A stretch of 64,000 bases of DNA, taken from positions 6,487,001 through 6,551,000 of the forward strand of contig NZ_CP120737.1 in the NCBI RefSeq assembly GCF_029581195.1, read 5' to 3'. Shown here one piece after another: positions 20,501-26,442 of this stretch (the first letter of the stretch is position 1; each line of letters opens with the position of its first letter). The stretch comes from Solwaraspora sp. WMMD791 (lineage in GTDB: Bacteria; Actinomycetota; Actinomycetes; Mycobacteriales; Micromonosporaceae). The translations under genes and the position numbers were made by a program. The notes below the pieces were generated by a model, which was not told the origin of the DNA, ran no database searches, and saw nothing but the letters and a program-made list of their open reading frames with translations.

Positions 20501-20846
20501 AGAATTTGGTAAGAATCCATGGATTCGCGGAGCGGGGCGGACGCTGATTGGAGTGGGGTTCTTGATCTCTGCGTCCGGCTATTATGTCGACGGTGACGAC
20601 TTGTCGACCTCGATCGTAAAAGCGGGAGTTGAGACGGGGCTAGGCGTAGCGGGTGCCTCGATAGGTGTGGCGGCGGGTGCTGCATGTGGACCGTTTGTGG
20701 TGGTTTGTAGTCCCGCTTTTGGTGCAGTTGGTGGATATGCCGGGGCCACTGCGGGTGCCACGCTTAATCAGTGGGCTGAGTCTGACGGCGGAATTTTCGG
20801 TTGGAGGCCGTATGATTGGACCAGAAGCTGGTTTGACAACGACTAG
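14580..20846 (+). CDS. Secreted RHS/YD-repeat polymorphic toxin
   Basis: A 2088-residue secreted RHS protein. The start has an Arg-rich n-region and the hydrophobic VTALVVVASALAA ending in AVA-AP near residue 39, a Sec-type signal. The middle holds many YD repeats (for example YDPLGRLTKVW, YDLLGRRVGTVD, YDNLGRRTEMRD, YDPVGNITSM). The RHS core-associated segment ends with RQYDPTLGRFISVDPL and NAYAYGNNNPTSFSDPTG (to about residue 1849). The last roughly 239 residues are a different module: a Lys/Glu-rich linker followed by three glycine-rich hydrophobic stretches (ACIGAVGGAVAGAAK; RTLIGVGFLISASGYYV; GLGVAGASIGVAAGAACG and after). Codon use also drops in GC there. In this family the RHS shell encloses the C-terminal toxin. 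The ATG at 14580 has GGGGAG eight bases upstream; an ATG at 14526 is less likely. Toxin activity is inferred. Confidence 0.88.
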   Translation: MSGRRVHRSWLSGARRRVAGVTALVVVASALAAPQAVAAPTGTAAEPEVAQRSVAVREHTPAETDEPSLPDFTPQPPVWPRADSVVADLSGGSAAVEVGGLPVALSAPVPAGDVLSGRLREAWADTSRVPGRVRVEVADPGEAAAAGLALVVRVAAVEEAAASDRAAVRLELDYSQFAGAFGAAWASRLRLVQVSDCALIETQDPTCAGPTPLGSRNDPVAGRIAAEVELPSAEADAGRAAGSSGSSGGVTLALLAAGESETGSFKRTSLAQSASWQAGQSGGGFSWSYPLSVPPAPGGLEPEVAFGYSSAAVDGRTNGENSQPSWIGEGWDFNPGFIERSYRTCSDDLEGFPAHYTNATPDPCWREPNAKLVWQGQSTEIVLSDTDGKWRLAGDDGSRIELLPSQHGYTEGGEAWRLTTTDGTQFYFGRQRLPGWNTGDRETNSVMGQAVFSNHTWEPCYQPTGFLYSRCFLAYRWNLDYVVDAHGNSMSYWYDRELNRAGITGTGTAQVQYDRGSVLRRIEYGTRAGGEADAVNPPMRVLFDVGDRCLTSCWSGSTPNTSSWPDTPWDMQCTALPCNNNIGPSYFTSKRLTSVTTQVRVSSAYQDVDRWDLSHSFPGTNESNQLNPPSLWLTGIQQTGLAGGQAALPQVTFGGTRYANRTDHNVSAAVPVTNKYRITEINTESGGRIEITYEGSDCTVTSQADPDHNSKRCFPQYYKPDGSPAGWSWWNKYRVTQVVERDLVGGSPAVTHSYAYSTAGVSSTVLWHHNDADVWSRSLPLRTWSDFRGWPTVTVTTGTGSGQQTQSRYLYFRGMHRDRTDAGQGTRVVTLTGTDGLVHGDDWWRAGFLYERIDFASPGGQQLNRTIQHVWGTQTSSRVENPIHAEPSNWESVIARVTTTNNFTWLAHNSTWRQTRTVDTWDTTYGTLLTSDDQGDISTTSDDVCTRYIYARNTGAPWLIDAPSRVETVGTSCAATPTYPADLLSDTRLFYDGATAHGTAPTRGLVTRSDQAQSHNGTAATYLTTATATYDDHGRELTTTDALGRTTTTAYTPAVGAPTTAITTTNPLTHDTSATLDPRRGLPLTVTDANSKVTTGQYDPLGRLTKVWAPGRATSATPDQEYAYTITKSAPSHIRSRVLGPNGNQIDSYEIYDGLLRPRQTQVTAPDGKRTISDTQYDVRGLEAKTSTFYNNASGPTGTLVTFADTVIETQSRTLYDGVGRPTRSQLWSANTLQWETVTGYDGDRVTVDPPTGGTATTTLFDARGRQTVLRQHTGTTPTGTYEQTTYGYDRADRLTTVTDHVGNQWTYTYDLLGRRVGTVDPDAGTSSSTYDNAGQLVTTTDGRGETLWYGYDNLGRRTEMRDDTSTGALRASWTYDSLELGLPTSSTRHVGGDAYTTSVTGYDDGYRPLGATVTIPAAETGLAGTYTTSHTYHDNGAPATTSLPAIGGLPAETLTYGYHAASGLPTTLGSAADTYVSATSYHYDGSIAQRILGAGDTRVRVSSPVEPATRRLAASQVDTEHPTTPDAWNDAATTSYAYDPVGNITSMAGTTAGVADQAECFTYDHLRRLTQAWTETTPTCTTPQRTGADPYRQAWTYDATGNRLTETTWSATGTTTATSTYPTAGSPRPHAVTGVAYTGGTTRTDTFAYTPGGHTSSRTVDGVTQALTWDAEGRLATTSEPDLDTSYVYDADGTRLLRRDTTGATLYLGHTELRRTASNGQVDGTRHYQHGGATVAVRTVTGLTWLIPDHHGTNQISIDPATHDLTRRRTLPFGDTRGAAPTLWPDDKGFVGGTKDPTGLTHIGARQYDPTLGRFISVDPLVNPGDPQTLNAYAYGNNNPTSFSDPTGLKPLATTGGGAEEEKFWKEKKQKVTYTSSGKKWKVVSSEPESKEPDSEKPANIPPAICSNVASGFAKSACIGAVGGAVAGAAKSTADARREASRAMRWGETAAERSAAARRMNLLKKYPIIGKVGEFGKNPWIRGAGRTLIGVGFLISASGYYVDGDDLSTSIVKAGVETGLGVAGASIGVAAGAACGPFVVVCSPAFGAVGGYAGATAGATLNQWAESDGGIFGWRPYDWTRSWFDND

Positions 20847-20860
20847 CAATTTGTTCGTGG

Positions 20861-21268
20861 ATGGAGGTTTTCCGTATAATGATTTGGCTTGCTGTGGCGT
20901 TTTTTGTCCTGACGCTCACTCTGACGCCAATAGCTGTACATCGGCATTGGCGAGGTAAATCGAGCGCGTATGAATGGCAAACTGCTGCGATCTGGTATCG
21001 ATCAGAGCGTCTTCGTCGGGGGCATGTCAGGGCTACCCCCGTGGTTTTTTTTACCGGATTTTTCCTGGCGGTTGCCTCGCTTCTTCTATTTTTGTCGACA
21101 ACCGAGTCGGGTAGTCCTCCCTTCTGGGCTCAGTTATTCATCCTTGCGTCTCTCGCCTTGATGCTCCTGGGTGTCTTGCTGTATTGGACGGTGATACTCT
21201 TTGGTTTTCCGAGGTTCGTGATCGCTCCGCATCATCGGTCCGAGAGGGGAATGCTGCAGCGTAGATAG
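20861..21268 (+). CDS. Small membrane protein, probable immunity partner
   Basis: A 135-residue protein I cannot assign to a family. It has three to four membrane segments: IWLAVAFFVLTLTLTPIAV near the start, PVVFFTGFFLAVASLLLFL in the middle, and a long stretch from FWAQLFILASLALMLLGVLL onwards. It begins 14 bases after the RHS stop on the same strand and shares its low GC (30 of 60 bases G or C in 20881-20940, by hand count). Position, size and base composition match an immunity protein. A membrane location would suit a toxin that inserts into membranes. An alternative start is the ATG at 20879, with GGAGG 11 bases upstream. Confidence 0.65.
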   Translation: MEVFRIMIWLAVAFFVLTLTLTPIAVHRHWRGKSSAYEWQTAAIWYRSERLRRGHVRATPVVFFTGFFLAVASLLLFLSTTESGSPPFWAQLFILASLALMLLGVLLYWTVILFGFPRFVIAPHHRSERGMLQRR

Positions 21269-21417
21269 CGGGTGTGCGGCAGTGTAGATTAGCTATCCCG
21301 ACATCTGTCACAAAGGAGATGTCGTGTCGTCACATGTCTACTCTTGGCCGTATTGCGGTGGAGAGCGTAGTGCAGTCTTGAGTGGGTGATCCGGGTGGTG
21401 GACCTCGGAGCCGGTAG

Positions 21418-21444
21418 CGAATGACCTTGGCTCAGGTCATTTCG
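21418..21444. terminator. Short inverted repeat after the immunity gene
   Basis: AATGACCT and AGGTCATT pair perfectly (8 bp) around TGGCTC, with flanking CGA/TTCG extending the stem with a bulge. It is 150 bases after the immunity gene stop, so it may be a terminator or part of the mobile-element remnant. Confidence 0.35.
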
Positions 21445-21529
21445 TTAGCCTTGTTGAATTGTGACTGATCAGGCGTTTCCGGGTCTTGGACGGTTGCGTT
21501 TGGTGGTCCTTGACCGCGACCAGGGCGGC

Positions 21530-21830
21530 CGGCGGAACAAGCCAGGTTGCTTGGCCAGCAGAGACGGGTCGATCCCGGCCCGGCCGCGCTTGGCATGTAC
21601 CCAGACGAGGGTGTACTTGCCGGTGGTGGCCACCTGCACCCAGTGCGGCTTGCCGGCGACCCGCGGCCCGGACTTGTCGGCGTGCACGACGGGCGCGCTG
21701 GTCAGCGCGTCGCGGACCTGGTCGACGAACTCCGAGTCGGCCAGGGCGTCCCCGGCGTGGGTGTGAGCGGCGGCGACCGCGCCGACCGACATTGGCACCC
21801 CGAACAGATCGCACATGGCCGGTACGAGGG
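21530..21830 (-). pseudogene. IS66-type transposase remnant
   Basis: A minus-strand frame carries an internal piece of an IS66-like transposase: DLFGVPMSVGAVAAA, then APVVHADKSGPRVAGKPHWV, then TTGKYTLVWVHAKRGRAGID. IS66 proteins normally have HADETG here followed by HxxST and HxKRG motifs. The expected acidic residue of DE is a Lys in this copy (HADKSG), and both ends of the protein (several hundred residues) are missing. The flanking frame dissolves into unrelated sequence. It is therefore a dead fragment marking past transposition beside the toxin genes. Confidence 0.65.
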
Positions 21831-21913
21831 AGTATTCGGCACTTCTGGTGATGCTTCGCTGGAGGAGTAGGCGTCGAGGCAGGCGATCAGGGAAGCGATG
21901 GGGAAGACGGGCC

Positions 21914-22009
21914 ATGAATGCTGGCGAGATCCCGGCGGCCCGGTGGTTCACGTCGAGCCGGAGCAACGGACAGAACAACTGTGTCGAGGCGGAGTTCGTT
22001 TCTGGCTGA
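21914..22009 (+). pseudogene. Truncated DUF397 gene
   Basis: Thirty-one codons from an ATG at 21914 encode a DUF397 start, with RWFTSSRSNGQNNCVEAEF matching the family's W-x-x-SS-x-SN-x-x-x-x-CVE pattern. The frame then ends at a TGA instead of continuing to the usual VRDSKDP segment. No partner XRE gene is next to it. It is probably a remnant; its intact relative is at 13037-13237 on the other side of the RHS gene and on the opposite strand. Confidence 0.55.
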
Positions 22010-22240
22010 CGGCGGCGTGACCCGTACCGCATCCTGCCGCACGGGGTGGTCGGAGTCGTCAGCTACCTGCCGGTCACACAGCGCATCGTCGGGAGGAAGC
22101 AGGGCCGGTCAGGGCACGCTGAGTCGGTACGCAGAGTAGGGTCAGCCGCGTGAGCGCGAAGACGTGAACCCGCGTACCGCCGGGCGTCCCCCTGACTCTG
22201 CCTGGCGCGCGTGTGAAGGCCGCGAGTGAAAGGCACCCCT

Positions 22241-23344
22241 GTGACAAGCGTACGGAAGACCCGCGTCGCCATCGTCTTCGGCGGCCGCAGCACCGAGCAC
22301 GCGATCTCCTGCGTCAGCGCCGGCAGCATCCTCGCCGCCCTGGACACCGACGAGTACGAGATCGTCCCGGTCGGCATCACCCGCGCCGGCCGGTGGGTGC
22401 TCACCTCCGGCGACGGCAGCCAGCTGGCCATCACCGACCGGCAACTGCCGGAAATCACCGACCGGTCCGGCGCGGCCGTGGTGCTGCCCGCCGACCCGAC
22501 CGGCAACGGGATCATGGTGCTCGACCCGGCCGACGGCCCGGCGGCCGCCCTGGCCGGCGTCGACGTCGTCTTCCCCGCCCTGCACGGCGCGTACGGCGAG
22601 GACGGCACCATCCAGGGGCTGCTGGAGATGGCCGGCATCCCGTACGTCGGGGCCGGGGTGTTCGCCTCGGCCGCCGCGATGGACAAGGAGTTCACCAAGA
22701 AGCTGGCCACCGTCGAGGGCATTCCGACCGGACCGTACGCGGTGCTGCGCGCCGGGGTGAGCCTCAGCGACGCCGACAAGGAGCGCCTCGGCCTGCCGGT
22801 GTTCGTCAAGCCGTCCCGGGCCGGTTCGTCGTACGGCATCACCAAGGTCTCCGACTGGGCGGACCTGGACGCCGCGGTCGCCACCGCCCGGGAGATCGAC
22901 CCGAAGGTGCTGGTCGAGGCGGCGATCGTCGGCCGCGAGGTCGAGTGCGGGGTGATCGAGGGCGAGGCCGGCGGCGGCCCCGAGGCGTCGCTGCTGGCCG
23001 AGGTACGGGTGGTCACCGACCACGAGTTCTACGACTTCGAGGCCAAGTACCTGGACAACTCCTGCGAGTACGACATCCCGGCGGCGTTGCCGGCCGACGT
23101 CACCCGGCAGGTGCAGGACTACGCCTGCCGGACGTTCACCGCGCTGGACTGCGCCGGCCTGGCCCGGGTCGACTTCTTCGTCACCGACGACAACCAGATC
23201 TACCTCAACGAGATCAACACGATGCCGGGCTTCACGCCGACGTCGATGTTCCCCCGGATGTGGTCGGCGGCCGGCCTGGAGTACCCGAAGCTGGTGGACC
23301 GGCTGATCCGTACCGCGCTCAACCGGGGGACCGGGCTGCGCTGA
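22241..23344 (+). CDS. ddl: D-alanine--D-alanine ligase
   Basis: Ddl, 367 residues, ATP-dependent synthesis of the D-Ala-D-Ala dipeptide for peptidoglycan. VAIVFGGRSTEHAISCVSAG is the N-terminal signature, HGAYGEDGTIQGLLEMAGIP the second and LARVDFFVTDDNQIYLNEIN the metal-binding C-terminal one. It is close throughout to mycobacterial DdlA. The GTG at 22241 is preferred because AAAGG lies seven bases upstream. A GTG at 22226 would add five residues. It is the first conserved gene after the accessory island. Confidence 0.96.
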   Translation: MTSVRKTRVAIVFGGRSTEHAISCVSAGSILAALDTDEYEIVPVGITRAGRWVLTSGDGSQLAITDRQLPEITDRSGAAVVLPADPTGNGIMVLDPADGPAAALAGVDVVFPALHGAYGEDGTIQGLLEMAGIPYVGAGVFASAAAMDKEFTKKLATVEGIPTGPYAVLRAGVSLSDADKERLGLPVFVKPSRAGSSYGITKVSDWADLDAAVATAREIDPKVLVEAAIVGREVECGVIEGEAGGGPEASLLAEVRVVTDHEFYDFEAKYLDNSCEYDIPAALPADVTRQVQDYACRTFTALDCAGLARVDFFVTDDNQIYLNEINTMPGFTPTSMFPRMWSAAGLEYPKLVDRLIRTALNRGTGLR

Positions 23345-23388
23345 CCGCCTAGACCCGGCGGCCGGGACCGAGCCCGGCAGGACCGGGA

Positions 23389-24072
23389 TCAGGCGCGGCA
23401 GCCGCGCGGGGCGGCGTCCGCGTCGCTGGGCACGGTCTCGATCAGCGTGTCGGCGAACGCGGCCACCCACTGGCCCGGTTCGTCGTACGCCCCGGGCACG
23501 CTCACCCGCACCGGAATCTCCCGGTCGACGGTGGTCCACACGGTGGCGTCGGGCTGCTCGGCGGCGTGCCAGCAGACCCCGTCGAGCGCGTACACCAGGT
23601 CCGTCGGGGCGAACTCGGCGGGCGGCACCCCGCAGGCGACGGTGATCGGTGGTTCGCCGTACGCGGCGTTCTGCTCCGCGCCGTCGCTGACCCGCCGCTG
23701 GCGCAGGTCGCGCAGCGTACCGGGAAGTTGGGACAGCAACGCCCGGCAGACGACCTCGGCGCGGTCGTCCAGTGCGGGAGCGGCCATCTGCACCGGCGTG
23801 GTCGGCACCGGCGCGACGGACGCCGACGCCGAGGGCGACGGGTCGGCACCGGCCGGCTGCCCGTCGGCGGAGCCGGCCCGGTTGAGCTGGCTGAACGCGG
23901 CCAGCGCCACGATGACGGTCAACGGCAGGGCCACCACGGTGGCCCAGATCGCCGCCTGCCGGGTGGTGCGGTCCGGCCCGCCTGCAGCAGAGCCACCGGT
24001 CGCCGGCTGGTCCGCGACCGGCGGATCGTCTGCCGCCGTTTCGGGCGCAGTGGGGTTGAGCTGGTCGTTCAC
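23389..24072 (-). CDS. DUF3515 membrane protein
   Basis: A 227-residue DUF3515 protein. A cytoplasmic Pro/Ala-rich N-terminus of about 40 residues is followed by one membrane helix (AAIWATVVALPLTVIVALAAF) and an extracytoplasmic domain with paired cysteines (VVCRALLSQLPG, ITVACGVPP, VCWHAA, PRGCRA). The function is unknown; the family is found beside ddl and thiL across actinobacteria. The GTG start shares one base with the upstream Lrp-domain gene's stop (TAGTG), so translation is probably coupled. It is convergent with ddl. Confidence 0.85.
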   Translation of the reverse strand: MNDQLNPTAPETAADDPPVADQPATGGSAAGGPDRTTRQAAIWATVVALPLTVIVALAAFSQLNRAGSADGQPAGADPSPSASASVAPVPTTPVQMAAPALDDRAEVVCRALLSQLPGTLRDLRQRRVSDGAEQNAAYGEPPITVACGVPPAEFAPTDLVYALDGVCWHAAEQPDATVWTTVDREIPVRVSVPGAYDEPGQWVAAFADTLIETVPSDADAAPRGCRA

Positions 24073-24305
24073 TACAGTCGTACCACCGAACACGTCAGGG
24101 TGCGGGTGATGCCCGGCACCATCTGGACCCGGCTGACTATCATCGTCCCGAGTTCGTCCACGGTATGCGCCTCGGTGAGCACGACCACGTCGTACGGCCC
24201 GGTCACCGCGTCCACCCGGACCACGCCGGAGATGTCCGCGATCGCGTCAGCGACGTCGCGTGCCTTTCCGACCTCGGTCTGGATGAGGATGTATGCCTGG
24301 ACCAC
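24072..24305 (-). CDS. Stand-alone Lrp/AsnC ligand-binding domain
   Basis: A 77-residue protein equal to the RAM/ligand-binding domain of Lrp/AsnC regulators and lacking the HTH: VQAYILIQTEVGKARDVADA, then VRVDAVTGPYDVVVLTEA and a final MVPGITRTLTCSVV. Such small domains form oligomers that bind amino acids and can modulate full-length Lrp proteins. The GTG at 24305 has AGGAG seven bases upstream. It is divergent from thiL and overlaps the DUF3515 start by one base. Confidence 0.88.
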   Translation of the reverse strand: MVQAYILIQTEVGKARDVADAIADISGVVRVDAVTGPYDVVVLTEAHTVDELGTMIVSRVQMVPGITRTLTCSVVRL

Positions 24306-24417
24306 GACCCGACTCCTATCCGCCGCCCGGGAGCGGCCCGAACGTGAAACTACCGTACGGAGCAGGCCGGATTCATGACGGTGCCCGAGTGGAGACGATG
24401 ATGAACGAGGTGGACCG

Positions 24418-25356
24418 GTGAATGTGGCACGGGCGGGTGAATTCGGGCTCATCTCCCGGGTCACCGCGCGGCTACACCCGGGAGCCGCCACGCTGCTCGG
24501 CCCCGGCGACGACGCGGCGGTCGTGGCCAGCACCGACAACCGGGTGGTCGCCTCGACGGACGTGCTCGTCGAGGGCCGGCACTTCCGGCGGGACTGGTCC
24601 AGCGCGGTCGACGTCGGCCACCGGGCCGCCGCCGCGAACCTCGCCGACATCGTCGCGATGGGGGCGGTGCCGACCGCGCTGCTGGTGGCGCTCTGCGCCC
24701 CGCCGGAGACCGACGCCGGCTGGGCCGAGGACCTGGCCGTCGGCCTGTCCGACGAGGCCGCCAAGGTCGGTGCGGCCGTCGTCGGCGGTGACATGTCGGC
24801 CAGCCCGACGTTGACGATCGCGGTGACCGCCCTCGGGGACCTGCACGGCGCGGCCCCGGTGCTGCGTAGCGGCGCGCACGCCGGGGACGTGCTGGCCATC
24901 GCCGGCCGGCTCGGCTACGCCGCCGCCGGCTACACGGTGCTCTCCCGGGGCTTCCGGTCACCGAAGCTGCTCGTGGAAGCGCATCGACGCCCCGAGGTGC
25001 CGTACGCCGCCGGACCGGCCGCCGCGAACGTCGGCGCCAGCGCCATGATCGACATCTCGGACGGGCTGATCGCCGACCTGGGCCACGTCGCCACCGCCAG
25101 CGGGGTCGGCATCGACCTGCGGCGGGAGGCGTTCGAGGTGCCGCCGCAGATGCGCGACACCGCCAACGCGCTCGGCGTCGACCCGTACCAGTGGATCTTC
25201 GGCGGTGGCGACGATCACGCCCTGGCCGCGACGTTCCCCGAGGATCTGCCGCTGCCGAAGGGGTGGCGGCGGGTCGGCCACGTGGTCAAGGGCGCCGGGG
25301 TGACCATCGACGGCCAGCCGTACCAGGGCGCCCCCGGCTGGGAGCACTTCCGCTGA
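24418..25356 (+). CDS. thiL: Thiamine-monophosphate kinase
   Basis: ThiL, 312 residues, phosphorylates thiamine monophosphate to the active thiamine diphosphate. Motifs include the Mg-ATP site LGPGDDAAVVAST, ASTDVLVEGRHFRRDWSSAV, AAANLADIVAMGA and ISDGLIADLGHVA. GTG start; a seven-codon frame from ATG 24401 overlaps it and ends at 24421, which may be chance. It is divergent from the Lrp-domain gene with about 112 bases between them. Confidence 0.95.
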   Translation: MNVARAGEFGLISRVTARLHPGAATLLGPGDDAAVVASTDNRVVASTDVLVEGRHFRRDWSSAVDVGHRAAAANLADIVAMGAVPTALLVALCAPPETDAGWAEDLAVGLSDEAAKVGAAVVGGDMSASPTLTIAVTALGDLHGAAPVLRSGAHAGDVLAIAGRLGYAAAGYTVLSRGFRSPKLLVEAHRRPEVPYAAGPAAANVGASAMIDISDGLIADLGHVATASGVGIDLRREAFEVPPQMRDTANALGVDPYQWIFGGGDDHALAATFPEDLPLPKGWRRVGHVVKGAGVTIDGQPYQGAPGWEHFR

Positions 25357-25418
25357 GCCGACACGTGCGCCGAGGGCGCCCGCCGTCGACGGGCGGCAGC
25401 ACCGCTCGCCGGCCGCAC

Positions 25419-25430
25419 TACCCTTTACCC
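25419..25430 (+). promoter_or_regulatory. Leaderless -10 element of the GNAT gene
   Basis: TACCCT (25419-25424) is followed by six bases and then the GTG at 25431. A TAnnnT box this close to the start codon, with no ribosome site, is the usual signature of a leaderless transcript in actinobacteria. Confidence 0.5.
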
Positions 25431-25925
25431 GTGACTGAACTGCTCTCCACCGGCGTCGAGATTCGCCGGGTCCGCTTCACCGACTCCGTCGCGCAACGCC
25501 TGGTCACCGCCGCCCTGGCCGATCTGGGCGCCCGGTACGGCGGCAGCGGCGACGACACCCCGGTCGACCCGGCCCACTTCGACCCGCCCGGCGGGGCGTT
25601 CCTCCTCGCCCACCTCGACGGGCAGGCGGTCGGCTGCGCCGGCTGGCGCAGCCACGGCACCTCCGGCGAGGACGCCGAACTGAAGCGGATGTACGTCACC
25701 GACGCCGCCCGTGGCCGGGGGGTGGCGCGGGCGCTGCTGGCCGCCGTCGAACGCTCCGCCGCCAGTCAGGGCCGTCGCCGGGTCATCCTGGAGTGCGGCG
25801 ACAAGCAGCCCGAGGCGATCGCGCTCTACCGCAGTTGCGGGTACGCCCGGATCCCCAACTTCGGCTACTACCGGGACTCGCCGGGCTGCCTCTCCTTCGG
25901 CCGGGTGCTCACCAGCGGCTGGTGA
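25431..25925 (+). CDS. GNAT-family N-acetyltransferase
   Basis: A 164-residue GNAT acetyltransferase. The acetyl-CoA motif is in AELKRMYVTDAARGRGVARAL, and the C-terminal part (LECGDKQPEAIALYRSCGY) completes the fold. The substrate cannot be told from sequence. The GTG at 25431 appears leaderless. It follows thiL by 74 bases and is convergent with rpmB across a strong terminator. Confidence 0.88.
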   Translation: MTELLSTGVEIRRVRFTDSVAQRLVTAALADLGARYGGSGDDTPVDPAHFDPPGGAFLLAHLDGQAVGCAGWRSHGTSGEDAELKRMYVTDAARGRGVARALLAAVERSAASQGRRRVILECGDKQPEAIALYRSCGYARIPNFGYYRDSPGCLSFGRVLTSGW

Positions 25926-25990
25926 CCCGTACACCGCCGACTGGTCGACCCGCACCGGTCATGCGGTGACAGACTCGGTCGGTGACAGAC

Positions 25991-26024
25991 GTAGCCGCCG
26001 GACCCGGGTGGGTCCGGCGGCTAC
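25991..26024. terminator. Bidirectional terminator between GNAT and rpmB
   Basis: A perfect 15-bp inverted repeat, GTAGCCGCCGGACCC (25991-26005) and GGGTCCGGCGGCTAC (26010-26024), with a GGGT loop. It sits between the convergent GNAT and rpmB genes. Confidence 0.8.
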
Positions 26025-26051
26025 GGAAGTGTCGGATCGCGGGTGGCGCGC

Positions 26052-26246
26052 TCAGGCGCCCCGGACCACCTTGCCGGCCTTCAGGCAGGAGGTGCAGGCG
26101 TTCACCTTACGGGTGTTGCCGCCACCGGCCGGGGTGCGCACCGTCTGGATGTTCGGGTTCCACCGGCGGTTGGTCTTCTTCTTCGACCACGGCACGTTGT
26201 GACCGAAGCCCGGCCCCTTGCCACAGACGTCGCACACGCTAGCCAC
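26052..26246 (-). CDS. rpmB: 50S ribosomal protein L28
   Basis: L28, 64 residues, begins MASVCDVCGKGPGFGHNVPW and has TNRRWNPNIQTVR in the middle. It keeps a zinc-binding pattern (CDVC near the start and CTSC at residues 51-54), the C+ form that zinc-responsive regulation distinguishes from the C- paralogue. It is divergent from the DAK2 gene. Confidence 0.96.
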   Translation of the reverse strand: MASVCDVCGKGPGFGHNVPWSKKKTNRRWNPNIQTVRTPAGGGNTRKVNACTSCLKAGKVVRGA

Positions 26247-26429
26247 GGGATACTCCTGGGGATTTGTCGTTCATCAGGTCGCCGGTCGCTGGGACACGGT
26301 ACGCCCAGACAACCTGCTCAGGTTACCCGATCGGCCCGGCCGCCGACCAATCGCCCCCGACGCCGTACGTCCGCCAGCGCCGCAACCCGGCCCGGTGTCG
26401 TCTTCGCGGCGGCTGTCGGCCGGCCCCAG

Positions 26430-26435
26430 TAGGCT
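26430..26435 (+). promoter_or_regulatory. Leaderless -10 element of the DAK2 gene
   Basis: TAGGCT (26430-26435) lies seven bases before the GTG at 26443 and no ribosome site is present, which suggests a leaderless transcript. I see no clear -35 box. Confidence 0.45.
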
Positions 26436-26442
26436 CAGCGCC

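Larger units (their letters stand above)
21269..22240. other. Decayed region between immunity gene and ddl
   Basis: About 970 bases with no intact gene. It contains a short hairpin (21418-21444), a transposase remnant on the minus strand (about 21530-21830) and a truncated DUF397 frame (21914-22009). A ribosome-site-like AAAGGAG near 21313 precedes only a short frame. The region looks like scar sequence left by insertion and loss of mobile elements. Confidence 0.55.

Noticed and set aside
21300-21400. A small gene after AAAGGAG near 21313
   Set aside because: The frame after it closes in about 20 codons and resembles nothing I know; it is probably part of the scar region.
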